DNA of 36,210 bases, from contig QCFJ01000011.1 in NCBI GenBank assembly GCA_003280265.1, positions 1-36,210 of the forward strand. Reading direction: 5' to 3'. Each line of letters opens with the position of its first letter. Position 1 is the stretch's first letter. The DNA comes from Prochlorococcus sp. AG-363-G03. GTDB taxonomy: Bacteria > Cyanobacteriota > Cyanobacteriia > PCC-6307 > Cyanobiaceae. Below the pieces are notes generated by a model. It did no database searches and had not been told where the DNA came from. It saw nothing but the letters and a program-made list of their open reading frames with translations. This document shows positions 26,054 through 34,706 of the stretch, piece by piece. The translations under genes and the position numbers were made by a program.

Positions 26054-27976
26054 TTAGGCTAGCTCAGACAACTCACTTAGCTCAATCCATCTATCCTCAT
26101 GCTCGTGTATAGCTTCAATAAGCTCTGCTAACTGATGACTAATTTCACTAATATCTTCATCACTATCAGTTATTTTTTTTTCTAAAAATATTTTCTGTTT
26201 TTCTAACATAGGGAGTTTAAGATCTAGTTCTTTTAATTCTCTAGCTTCTTTAAAACTCAATTTTCTGACAGTTTGTTGAGGGTTTGATTTTTTTTCTGAT
26301 CCAACCTTGTTATGTGAATTATTAACCATCTGATCTCGTTCTTTGGCTTCTTTATTTCGCTCAACTAATATTTTTTGTTCCAAAAATCGAGAGTAATTAC
26401 CTTCATATCTTCGTAAACGACCATTTTCAAAATGAAAAATTCGATCAATAGTTCGATCAAGAAAATATCTATCATGCGATACGACTACGACACAACCTTT
26501 GAAGTCCTCTAGAAAATCCTCTAATACACTTAGTGTTTGTATATCTAAATCATTTGTAGGCTCATCAAGCAACAATACATTGGGAGCTTGTATGAGCATT
26601 TTACATAGAGCAAGTCTTCTTTTTTCTCCTCCTGAAAGTTTAAGTAGAGGACTATGTTGCTGACTCGGTGGAAACAGGAATTTTTCTAAGAGTTGTGATG
26701 CGGTTATTTGTTTTCCCCCATGTTCAATTCGTAATGCAGCTTCCTCTACGAATTCGATAACTTTGCGCTGTTGGCCTCCCCCTTGATTTAAATCATTTGT
26801 ATGTTGGTCGAGATAGCCAATATGAACGGTTTCTCCAAGTTTTATTTTCCCACTAGTAGGCAATCTTTTACCTGCAATTAGATCTAAAAGAGTCGATTTA
26901 CCACTTCCATTTGGACCAATGATACCTACACGATCCTCAGGACTAAAGCTATACGTGAAATCATGTAAAAGATCCAAATTTTTTTCTTTATCATTTAAAG
27001 AGAGTCCTACACCTTCAGCTTCAATTGCGATCTTTCCAATTCTTCTACTCAATGAATTCATTTCTAATTTAGCTTGGACATGATTTTTAGGTTTCGCTTG
27101 CATTTCAGCAATCCTTTGAATACGTGCTTTTTGTTTTGTACTTCTTGCTTTAGGACCTTGTCTTAACCAAGCTAATTCCTTTCTTAAAACACCCTGAAAT
27201 TTTTTCTTTGTAGATGCCTCTGATTGTTCTTGTTCAACTTTTTGTTGAAGAAATTGGCGATAATTTCCGGAATACTTGCGAGCTTCTCCATTATTGATTT
27301 CAACCATCCGAGTAGTAATACGATCAAGAAAATATCTATCGTGAGTTATCAAGACAAGAGCGCCGTCATAATGGTCTAACCAATTTTGTAGCCATTCTAC
27401 TGCAGATGCATCAAGGTGATTGGTAGGTTCATCAAGAAGCAAGACATCTGGTTGAGATACAAGTGCAGCGGCGAGTCCCACTCTTTTGCGGTAACCACCA
27501 GAAAGCTCTTTTACTGGCTTATCTAAATCTTTTATACCTAGTCTTCTTAGAACATCTTGGCATTGTTGTTCTAAATTCCATGCCCCAGCGACATCCATAA
27601 GTTCACTTGCCTGACCAAGTTTTTTCAAAAGATCTTCATCTTCTTGGTTTTGAGCAATTTTTCTACTTAGCTGACTGAAATTAAGTAATAATTTTCTTTT
27701 GTCTCCACACCCTTCAAGAACTTCTTCCAAAATACTTTTGTCACTGTTGTAACTTGTTTCTTGCCCAACTAAAGATATCCGCAAAGATGATAAACATCTC
27801 CTTTCTCCTTCCATCAATGGTTCTACTCCTGCAATGACTCTCAAAAGTGTTGACTTCCCAGATCCATTGGGACCAATCAAACCAAGTCTCTCTTTTTTAT
27901 TTATATGAAGATCTAAATTTTTAAAAAGATTTTTTATTCCAAAGTCTGTAGAAGCATTAACAAGACTAATCAACAC
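26054..27976 (-). CDS. ABC-F family ATPase (Uup/EttA-like)
   Basis: 640-residue soluble protein with two ABC domains and no membrane helices. The first has Walker A GPNGSGKST (35-43), signature ELSGGYRKRV and Walker B LLLDEPTNHLD. The second has GPNGSGKST, signature KLSGGEKRRLAL and LLLDEPTNDLD. Between them is the ABC-F linker (about 240-310, RKELAWLRQGPKARSTKQKARI). The C-terminus is a charged coiled coil, as in Uup. ABC-F proteins act on ribosomes. Start is GTG at 27976, with a TTG alternative at the next codon. Uup is likelier than EttA because of the C-terminal extension. Confidence 0.93.
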   Translation of the reverse strand: MLISLVNASTDFGIKNLFKNLDLHINKKERLGLIGPNGSGKSTLLRVIAGVEPLMEGERRCLSSLRISLVGQETSYNSDKSILEEVLEGCGDKRKLLLNFSQLSRKIAQNQEDEDLLKKLGQASELMDVAGAWNLEQQCQDVLRRLGIKDLDKPVKELSGGYRKRVGLAAALVSQPDVLLLDEPTNHLDASAVEWLQNWLDHYDGALVLITHDRYFLDRITTRMVEINNGEARKYSGNYRQFLQQKVEQEQSEASTKKKFQGVLRKELAWLRQGPKARSTKQKARIQRIAEMQAKPKNHVQAKLEMNSLSRRIGKIAIEAEGVGLSLNDKEKNLDLLHDFTYSFSPEDRVGIIGPNGSGKSTLLDLIAGKRLPTSGKIKLGETVHIGYLDQHTNDLNQGGGQQRKVIEFVEEAALRIEHGGKQITASQLLEKFLFPPSQQHSPLLKLSGGEKRRLALCKMLIQAPNVLLLDEPTNDLDIQTLSVLEDFLEDFKGCVVVVSHDRYFLDRTIDRIFHFENGRLRRYEGNYSRFLEQKILVERNKEAKERDQMVNNSHNKVGSEKKSNPQQTVRKLSFKEARELKELDLKLPMLEKQKIFLEKKITDSDEDISEISHQLAELIEAIHEHEDRWIELSELSELA

Positions 27977-28086
27977 AGCTTACGTCCTCTTGTCCATAAC
28001 TAAAGCCAACTCATAAATATTACCCCCCTTAGTCCTCATGATCTTTTTCAAAACTTGAATATGAAATTTATAAATAAATTCTGTCA

Positions 28087-28164
28087 TTACTTAATAGCCA
28101 TACATTCTATTTCAACACTTACTTCAGCTAGGAATATATGATTAGTTGCAAGAGCAGAAAGCAT
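28087..28164 (-). pseudogene. Possible remnant of a RidA (YjgF) C-terminus
   Basis: A 25-residue frame ends LAEVSVEIECMAIK, resembling the final strand of RidA enamine/imine deaminases (typically LPK-x-V-x-VEIEAIA). The preceding residues are not RidA-like and no upstream domain is found, so if related it is only a tail fragment. Weak, based on a short resemblance. Confidence 0.2.
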
Positions 28165-28201
28165 AAACAAGAAACTTAGCGAAAGAAATTGCAGTACTGC
28201 T

Positions 28202-28384
28202 CTACCCTTGAGCTACCCTTCCAAAATCTTTTAAGCCTAGTGACCTTGCGGCATCACCACCATTAATTTCGACTGCATGGTATCGTCCACAAATATTCTT
28301 GGTTTCATAAATTCGATCATCAGACTTAACAGCCATCGGAGACATAAAAGCAAAAGATAGAGCCATGAAAAAGATACGGTTCAT
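28202..28384 (-). CDS. Small exported protein, unknown
   Basis: 60 residues. A signal peptide (MNRIFFMALSFAFMSPMAVK) precedes a short polar domain SDDRIYETKNICGRYHAVEI, then NGGDAARSLGLKDFGRVAQG. One cysteine remains in the mature part. ATG start. No family recognised. It may be truncated at its 3' end, because the next frame downstream is also protein-like. Confidence 0.55.
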   Translation of the reverse strand: MNRIFFMALSFAFMSPMAVKSDDRIYETKNICGRYHAVEINGGDAARSLGLKDFGRVAQG

Positions 28385-28465
28385 TATTTTATTTATGAGA
28401 TAAAAAACTTTAGAGCCTTTTAAGAGTAAGATCTTAAATAATTATTTATACATGTAAGAATAAGG

Positions 28466-28828
28466 ATGAATTTTTTAGAGAGAGTTCTTTCAAATTACAT
28501 TCTGGCTTGGAGTCAGATTTTCAATTACAAAGATAAAACAAGTAGAATACCTTTTTGGCACTTTTTTATCCTTGATGGATTAATAGGAACTGTGGTTTCA
28601 ATTCTATCTAATGACACCCTTGCTAATGATCCAAATGATTTTTATACCCTCTCTGAGGGATATGATTGGAGTTATTTGTATAGCATTCCATCTTTTTTAG
28701 TTTTTATAGCTTTATTAATCAGAAGGCTAAGAGATATAGGCAAGGAAAACCTGGTTTTATGGGCATTTTGTTCTTTTATTCCTTTCTATAATCTTTATAT
28801 ATTTGCTCAGCCTTCCTCTAAAAAATAA
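28466..28828 (+). CDS. DUF805 family inner-membrane protein
   Basis: 120 residues. A short amphipathic start leads to FNYKDKTSRIPFWHFFIL, the R-x-x-FW pattern of DUF805, then helices around SIPSFLVFIALLI, RRLRDIGKENLVLWAFC (the R-x-x-D-x-G signature) and FIPFYNLYIFAQPS at the end. The function of DUF805 proteins is not established. ATG start. Confidence 0.85.
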   Translation: MNFLERVLSNYILAWSQIFNYKDKTSRIPFWHFFILDGLIGTVVSILSNDTLANDPNDFYTLSEGYDWSYLYSIPSFLVFIALLIRRLRDIGKENLVLWAFCSFIPFYNLYIFAQPSSKK

Positions 28829-29119
28829 TCATTTCCTACCTTTAAAAGTCCGAGGATAAGGAATATTAAGGGCATTAAACCTTTTCAATTTTTTACTACG
28901 CCTATAAAGCTTATAAAACAAGTCAAAAAGTGTCGAAACTCCAAACCAAGATAGAATACAACTTATAAATATCCGCGCCCCTTCAGTCGATGCGAGCCAA
29001 TAGATAATAGGATCAACTATAAGATTAATACTAATTATAAAACCAATAAACAAAGAGAAAGTCAGACAAGCTATTACTGATAAAGCTCTGATTATTTTTT
29101 TTGTATTGTAATTTTTCAT
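28829..29119 (-). CDS. Small two-helix membrane protein
   Basis: 96 residues from the ATG at 29119 (MKNYNTKKIIRALSV); a TTG at 29125 would add two residues. Helix one is VIACLTFSLFIGFIISINLI; a second follows the DPIIYWLAS turn (IFISCILSWFGVSTLFDLFY). The tail is very basic (RRSKKLKRFN ... RTFKGRK), so the C-terminus is cytoplasmic. It ends back-to-back with the DUF805 gene with no gap. No family recognised. Confidence 0.6.
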   Translation of the reverse strand: MKNYNTKKIIRALSVIACLTFSLFIGFIISINLIVDPIIYWLASTEGARIFISCILSWFGVSTLFDLFYKLYRRSKKLKRFNALNIPYPRTFKGRK

Positions 29120-29125
29120 ACCCAA

Positions 29126-29981
29126 ATGTTTAAAATCCTATTAGGAATCCATATTTTCTATTCTCAAGCAATATAGATAGTAAAGGAATTTTAATGTAAT
29201 AAAAGTTGATTCAGCTTTTATATTGTATATATAATTCACAGATCAAAAGTAGAAATTAAAAGCAACTACTTTTAGTAGACATATACTACAAATAACTATT
29301 AGACAGCAATATGGCAATCAGGCAAGGGGCTTACGTAATTCATCTAAGCATTAAAACTACTCATACCAAAATTTTTGGAAGTTTACAAACTGGTCTCAGA
29401 GGGTAATTTAGATTAGCTACTTTTAGCAGATTGCATTTCATCAATCTGTCGAAGAAACGATGTCAGACCTTATATGTCATAGGTCTAGAAGAACTGATAA
29501 ACTCAATACTAGAGATCAGTTAGCTATTTATCAAGAATACAGAGAATGGATCAAAATATAAAGAATAAAAACCTTGTTCCACAGAACATACTCTTTACAA
29601 ATACATCTACTTTTGGGAAAACTAATCAATAAAAAGAAGACCTAGCTTTAAATTTTACAAAGTTACTAAACTTTTTCAGCTCTTATACTTACTCACAAAT
29701 CATTTATAAAGATGAAATTAACTATTAGATAATTAAGAGTTAACCTAATGCAGATTCATCATCAGAAATTGATCTGGTTGATTTAAGCTTATTCATTTAT
29801 AAATAAAGACAAATATTCTATCTTTAGAAGATATTTAAACTCAAAAAATACGCTTTGAAGTTTCAACGGGCTTTATTTGTGAGATCACAACTTTGAATGA
29901 AGAAAAAGTAAAAGATTTTCTTTAATTGTCTGGGAAATAGAAAAATTTGGCGAAAATCAAATTTATTAATCAAAAAAAATT
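29126..29981. other. 856-base gene-poor region before the amino-acid transporter
   Basis: Two tiny plus-strand frames are noted: 29311-29406 (31 residues, MAIRQGAYVIHLSIKTTHTK...) and 29460-29561 (33 residues, MSDLICHRSRRTDKLNTRDQ..., ending IYQEYREWIKI; protein-like text extends 12 codons upstream to a stop). Neither has a recognised family. A near-palindrome TAAAAGTTGATTCAGCTTTT at about 29200 and the TTGTGA/TCACAA repeat at 29877 are the only other structures. This may be decayed sequence. Confidence 0.35.
29877..29890. promoter_or_regulatory. Inverted repeat TTGTGA-GA-TCACAA upstream of the aap operon
   Basis: Exact 6-base arms around GA, 91 bases before the aapJ start. The arms resemble CRP half-sites, but the 2-base spacer is too short for CRP (which needs 6). 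Winged-helix regulators of the GntR type use compact repeats of this size. No NtcA site (GTA-N8-TAC) was seen. A local operator for the importer is inferred. Confidence 0.4.
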
Positions 29982-31028
29982 ATGCGTCGCTTGGTATCAG
30001 GAATAGTTGGTCTAGCAGCTCTATTAGCTGGTTGTGCGACAACAAATCAAAACAATAGTTCTAGACTTAACCTGATAAAAAATCGCAACGAGTTAATTTG
30101 TGGAGTAAGTGGGAAGATTCCGGGATTTAGTTTTCTGAAAAGTGATGGTAGTTATGAAGGACTAGATGTGGATATATGTAAAGCATTTGCTGCTGCATTT
30201 ATAGGAGATTCGGAAAAAATCCAATACAGGACTCTAACTGCAGCAGAAAGATTTACAGCTATAAAAACTGGGGAAATTGACCTTTTATCAAGAAATACCA
30301 CTTTCACTCTCAGTAGAGATTCCTCAGGAGGAAATGGGTTAACTTTTGCACCAGTTGTTTTCCATGATGGGCAGGGATTGATGGTTAAGAAGGAAAGTAA
30401 AATTAGTAGCCTGAAAGATCTTGCAAATAAATCTATATGTGTAGGCTCAGGCACAACCACTGAGCAAAATATAAATGATGCATTCGAGAGTGCCTCGCTG
30501 CCTTATACACCAATCAAATATCAAGACCTTAATCAAGTAGTTGCTGGTTATTTACAGGGTCGTTGTTCAGCCATGACTTCTGATCGTTCACAATTAGCAG
30601 CAGCCAGATCTGGTTTTAAAAATCCAAAAGAACATATTATTCTAGATGATGTATTAAGCAAGGAGCCACTTGCTCCAGCCTCCGATGGCCAAGATCAGAA
30701 ACTAGCTGATGCGATGAGATGGGTTATCTTTTCCCTAATATCAGCAGAAGAGCAAGGGATAACAAAGTCAAATATTGATGAAAAAGTACAACTTGCAAAA
30801 AATAATCCTCAATTAAAACCTTTAAGAAGATTTCTAGGTATTGATGGAGGCCTAGGAGAAAAAATTGGTCTTAGCAATGACTTCGTAGTTAAAGTAATTA
30901 GCTCAACTGGCAATTATGGCGAGATTTACGAAAGAAATTTAGGTCAAAATAGCGAGGTACCTATTCCAAGAGGACAAAATGAGTTATATAACAAAGGAGG
31001 TGTACATATTTCACCACCATTTAACTAA
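29982..31028 (+). CDS. Polar amino-acid ABC transporter, substrate-binding lipoprotein (AapJ/NatF type)
   Basis: 348 residues. The lipobox LLAGC follows a short signal peptide, so the protein is anchored after processing at Cys18. The SBP_bac_3 domain shows ICGVSGKIPGFSFLKSDG, GLDVDICKAFAAAF, AAERFTAIKTGEIDLLSRNTT and SICVGSGTTTEQNI. The GLDVDICKAFAAA and DLLSRNTTFTLSRD runs match the AapJ/BztA general L-amino-acid subfamily, called NatF in cyanobacteria. ATG start. First gene of a four-gene operon. Confidence 0.93.
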   Translation: MRRLVSGIVGLAALLAGCATTNQNNSSRLNLIKNRNELICGVSGKIPGFSFLKSDGSYEGLDVDICKAFAAAFIGDSEKIQYRTLTAAERFTAIKTGEIDLLSRNTTFTLSRDSSGGNGLTFAPVVFHDGQGLMVKKESKISSLKDLANKSICVGSGTTTEQNINDAFESASLPYTPIKYQDLNQVVAGYLQGRCSAMTSDRSQLAAARSGFKNPKEHIILDDVLSKEPLAPASDGQDQKLADAMRWVIFSLISAEEQGITKSNIDEKVQLAKNNPQLKPLRRFLGIDGGLGEKIGLSNDFVVKVISSTGNYGEIYERNLGQNSEVPIPRGQNELYNKGGVHISPPFN

Positions 31029-31046
31029 AAATAATTTGTTACGGGA

Positions 31047-31946
31047 ATGAAAATAAATCAAAAAATATTTTTTCAATTAGGGACAACTATTATCTTTTTT
31101 GGTTTGATTGGGATACTAATTAATAATTTGACAATAAATCTAATAAGAACAGGTCTTGGTTTTAATTTTAGCTGGCTTTTTAAACCAGCGAGTTTTGCTT
31201 TAGCGGAACACCCCTTACCTTATACCTCCTCAGATAGCTATGCTTGGGCATTATTTATAGGTTGGCTTAATAGTCTAAAAGTAATAGTCTCATCATTATT
31301 ATTAGCTACTTTATTGGGAATACTTGTAGGCTTTGCAAGAACTGGTAAAAACTCATTACTAGGGCTTATTTCAGCTGGGTACATTACAATTATTCGCCAA
31401 ACCCCTCTTTTACTTCAACTTATGTTTTGGTATTTTGTTGGTTTTCTAGGCTTAAAAGATAATGTATTAATCCAGATAAAAGATATATTTATAATTTCAA
31501 ATGAAGGAATAGAGTTATCAGGGTTCAACCTATCTTCAGAGTTTTCAGCATTGTTACTTGGTCTAAGTATTTTCGCAAGTGCGTATATAGCAGAAGTGAT
31601 TCGTGGAGGGATACTTTCTGTTCCAAGGGGGCAATGGGAAGCTTATAGAAGCTTAGGGCTCTCTGAAAGAAAAGGTCTTATCAGCATCATAATTCCACAA
31701 GCGTTACCAGCAATCATTCCAGGATTAACAAGTCAATATCTTAATCTTGCAAAGAATAGTACCTTAGCGATAGCAGTTGGTTACTCAGATATTTATGCAA
31801 TAAATGATACTATTATTAATCAAACTGGAAGAGCAATCGAATGCTTCCTTATATTGCTTACTAGTTTCTTATTATTAAATCTATTAATAAGTAATAGCAT
31901 GGAAATTATTAATAGGATAATTATTAACTCTAGAAAACATAACTAA
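31047..31946 (+). CDS. Amino-acid ABC transporter permease (AapQ/NatG type)
   Basis: 299 residues, membrane-spanning. The HisM-type domain includes LNSLKVIVSSLLLATLLGILVGFART and the C-terminal coupling loop EVIRGGILSVPRGQWEAYRSLGLS with IIIPQALPAIIPGLTSQYLN (EAA loop). It is shorter than rhizobial AapQ (about 400) because the long N-terminal part is reduced. Starts 18 bases after the binding protein. Forms the heteromeric channel with the next gene. Confidence 0.93.
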   Translation: MKINQKIFFQLGTTIIFFGLIGILINNLTINLIRTGLGFNFSWLFKPASFALAEHPLPYTSSDSYAWALFIGWLNSLKVIVSSLLLATLLGILVGFARTGKNSLLGLISAGYITIIRQTPLLLQLMFWYFVGFLGLKDNVLIQIKDIFIISNEGIELSGFNLSSEFSALLLGLSIFASAYIAEVIRGGILSVPRGQWEAYRSLGLSERKGLISIIIPQALPAIIPGLTSQYLNLAKNSTLAIAVGYSDIYAINDTIINQTGRAIECFLILLTSFLLLNLLISNSMEIINRIIINSRKHN

Positions 31947-31958
31947 TTCATACTAAAT

Positions 31959-32978
31959 ATGACTTTAATTATATATCTATTTCAAAGACTAAGAAAAACT
32001 TTGTTTTCAAGTTTATCCAATAGCATTATTAGCCTAATCTTCATATTGATTATTAGTTTAGTTTGTCTAAATACGTTTAAATGGCTTATATTTAAAGCTA
32101 ATTGGGCAGTTGTCACATCGAATCTTCCTTTGTATGCATTTGGTAGCTTCCCACCGAATGAACGATGGAGGCCTACAACTTGGATTATTATTCTCTTTTC
32201 ACTCAGTATCATTACCATTTTTGGCCCTGGATGGAAATGGCTACGCAAAAATCTTTTAATAGCATGGGTAGGAACTATACCCCTAGGCCTTTATTTACTT
32301 TATGGGGGATTTGGATTATCACCTATCATGAGTAGACATTGGGGAGGATTAACTCTAACTATTCTACTAACTGCTTGTAGTTCATTTTTATCATTACCAT
32401 TGGGAATAGTCTTAGCACTTTGCCGTCAAAGTTCATTACCATTAATTCAGAAGCTAAGTTCGTTCTATATAGATGTAATGAGAGCAGTCCCTCTTATTGC
32501 TGTACTTTTCTTTGGTCAACTATTAATACCTTTATTTCTTCCAGTAGAAATAGAAGTTGATCGTGTTTGGAGAGCTATCTTTGCATTCACTCTTTTTGTC
32601 TCTGCCTACATAGCAGAAGATATTCGTGGCGGATTGCAGTCAATCCCTAACACCCAAATAGAAGCAGCTAATAGTCTTGGCCTTAATCAATTCCAAATCA
32701 TCCAATTGATATTGATACCTCAAGCCTTACGTATTGCATTACCTGCTTTGACTAACCAATCCATCGGACTTTTTCAAAATACATCTTTAATGGCTATTTT
32801 AGGATTAGTGGAGTTACTTGGTGTAGGCAGAAGTATCCTGGCTAATCCAGAATTTATTGGTCAATATATTGAAGTTTATGTTTGGCTAGCATGTGTCTAT
32901 TGGATGGTTTGTACAATCATGGCTGTTCTAGCAAGACATCTTGAACAAAGAATGACCATTAACCAAGCTAATTTTTGA
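31959..32978 (+). CDS. Amino-acid ABC transporter permease (AapM/NatH type)
   Basis: 339 residues, membrane-spanning. An N-terminal helix and WWIF-like region are followed by GGLTLTILLTACSSFLSLPLGIVLALCRQ and the EAA loop EDIRGGLQSIPNTQIEAANSLGLN with ILIPQALRIALPALTNQSIG. The Y-x-D-x-x-RAVPL segment is typical of AapM/BztC. ATG 12 bases after the previous stop. Second half of the importer's membrane pore. Confidence 0.93.
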   Translation: MTLIIYLFQRLRKTLFSSLSNSIISLIFILIISLVCLNTFKWLIFKANWAVVTSNLPLYAFGSFPPNERWRPTTWIIILFSLSIITIFGPGWKWLRKNLLIAWVGTIPLGLYLLYGGFGLSPIMSRHWGGLTLTILLTACSSFLSLPLGIVLALCRQSSLPLIQKLSSFYIDVMRAVPLIAVLFFGQLLIPLFLPVEIEVDRVWRAIFAFTLFVSAYIAEDIRGGLQSIPNTQIEAANSLGLNQFQIIQLILIPQALRIALPALTNQSIGLFQNTSLMAILGLVELLGVGRSILANPEFIGQYIEVYVWLACVYWMVCTIMAVLARHLEQRMTINQANF

Positions 32979-32984
32979 TAATTC

Positions 32985-33731
32985 ATGGAACCTATTGTTG
33001 TTGCAAAGAATCTCACTAAGTCTTACACAAAAGGATTACGAGCTCTTGATAATGTTTCTCTGACAGTTAATCAAGGAACAGTCCTAGTGGTAATGGGTCC
33101 CTCTGGCTCAGGGAAAAGTACTCTGATTCGAACCTTTAATGGTCTTGAAACTTTTGACACAGGAGAACTGAATGTTTTAGGAATAACAGTTAATTCCACT
33201 CATGATGAAAAGAAAATCCAAAAAATAAGAAGAAGAGTAGGAATGGTTTTTCAACAATTCAATTTATTCCCTCATCTATCAATCCTTGAAAATATCACTC
33301 TCGCTCCAATAAATGTGCAAAAACGTCGTCAAATTGAAGCGGAAGAATATGGCATGTATCTCTTAAATCAAATGGGAATAGATTCACACGCGAAAAAATA
33401 CCCAAGTCAACTTAGCGGAGGGGAACAGCAACGAGTAGCCATAGCTAGAGCGTTAGCATTAAAGCCTGAGTTGCTTCTATTTGATGAACCCACTAGCGCT
33501 CTAGATCCAGAAAGAATCAATGAGGTACTCGATGCGATGAGAAGACTTGCTGAGCAAGGCATGACAATGGTTGTAGTCACACATGAAATTGGTTTTGCTA
33601 AAGACGTAAGTGATCAAGTTTTATTTATGGATTCAGGTAAAGTCATAGAAACATCTCCTCCAAATATTTTCTTTTCCAATGCAAGACACGAGAGAAGTAG
33701 AAAATTTCTAAATCAACTTGATAAACATTAG
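32985..33731 (+). CDS. Amino-acid ABC transporter ATPase (AapP/BgtA type)
   Basis: 248 residues. Walker A GPSGSGKST (about 38-46), Q loop VFQQFNLFPHLS, signature LSGGEQQRVAIARALA, Walker B LLLFDEPTSALDPE and switch VVTHEIGFAKDVSD are all intact. Belongs to the GlnQ/HisP group. Starts 6 bases after the permease. It supplies the energy for uptake. In Anabaena, natFGH with bgtA transports acidic and neutral polar amino acids; the same specificity is plausible here but unproven. Confidence 0.95.
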   Translation: MEPIVVAKNLTKSYTKGLRALDNVSLTVNQGTVLVVMGPSGSGKSTLIRTFNGLETFDTGELNVLGITVNSTHDEKKIQKIRRRVGMVFQQFNLFPHLSILENITLAPINVQKRRQIEAEEYGMYLLNQMGIDSHAKKYPSQLSGGEQQRVAIARALALKPELLLFDEPTSALDPERINEVLDAMRRLAEQGMTMVVVTHEIGFAKDVSDQVLFMDSGKVIETSPPNIFFSNARHERSRKFLNQLDKH

Positions 33732-33880
33732 CAATTGCTAAATCATAATAAAACGAAAAGGAAGATCTAAACAAAAGAGTGAAAGAGTAAAGAGTTCAAA
33801 GTGTGGGAAGTTTTTACCTTACAAAAAATTGTAAATATTTTGTTGATTAAAGCAGAGGAGAAAGTAGATAATTAAAACAA

Positions 33881-33903
33881 AAAATCTACAAAAGGTAGAT
33901 TTT
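33881..33903 (+). terminator. Probable terminator hairpin after the amino-acid importer
   Basis: AAAATCTAC pairs with GTAGATTTT around an AAAAG loop (stem of 9, mostly A-T). The T run at the 3' side is part of the stem, so termination strength is uncertain. It lies 150 bases after the ATPase stop. Confidence 0.5.
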
Positions 33904-34706
33904 ATACTTATATGTAATTAACAAGAAAAAATGCAATAAAGATAATTTGATTAGGCTGAAAGAGTCTAGTAACACTGATTCTTCAAAAATTTATAAGTCT
34001 ATGTCTAGCGATAAGTTTTATTAGCTTCAAAGGTTAGGTAATGTTTGGAGAGAAGCAAGCGGAATAGAATAAATCCGTCAACACTCTGCTCAACACTGCA
34101 TTTCTGCTGAGATCCCATAGCAGCAAAGAAAAACAACTATTGGCTAATGACAGTTAAATAGCGGTGCAGAAACAAGATATGAACTCCTTCTTGGATTAGC
34201 TGAATCAGCAGAAAACAAAGCTCTATTTACTGAGATGCCTGGTTTTGGTTAATGTGAAAACTGAGATTCATAATAGAAAGAAATCAGTAGTGTAGAAAAA
34301 AACCACTTTCTAAGATAATTTCAAAAAAAAAAAAAAACACACACACAACGGTAACCTTATGCCACTTGAAACTTACATAAAAGCTAATTAAACCCAAAAT
34401 CTAATTATCACCTCAAAGTAGACGTTTCAATTATTCACACTCATTATTCGTTCACAAAAGAATACTTCTAACTATTTACCAAACCGTCGGTTCTCATTTT
34501 TAAACATCACATTTAAAAAACACGTAAAAGAGATTTTTATTCAGGGATTAGAAGAAATTTTCAATCAATGATGCCCTTATATAGAAATAATATACCAACC
34601 TACTTATTTTTCTCACCATATCAGTTCAAAAATACTGTTAGGGAGAATAAAAAAACGATTTGAATTTGTAGTAAAGTTCACGCAATAAAACTATAAAAAC
34701 GACGTA
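33904..34706. other. 803-base gene-poor, low-complexity gap before the sulfotransferase gene
   Basis: No complete gene of useful length. A frame from 34031 to 34252 reads protein-like with four internal stops (VWREASGIE, AQHCISAEIP, then ETRYELLLGLAESAENKALFTEMPGFG). It could be a decayed gene but might be chance. The A15/(CA)5 tract is annotated separately. The region probably marks the edge of a variable island. Confidence 0.4.
34323..34347. repeat. A15 homopolymer followed by (CA)5 microsatellite
   Basis: Fifteen consecutive A are followed by five CA units. This is the longest homopolymer noticed in the window and a natural site of slippage or of assembly error. It is not in a coding region. 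Confidence 0.95.

Noticed and set aside
29877-29890. CRP-type operator
   Set aside because: Half-sites match TGTGA/TCACA but the spacer is 2 bases instead of 6.
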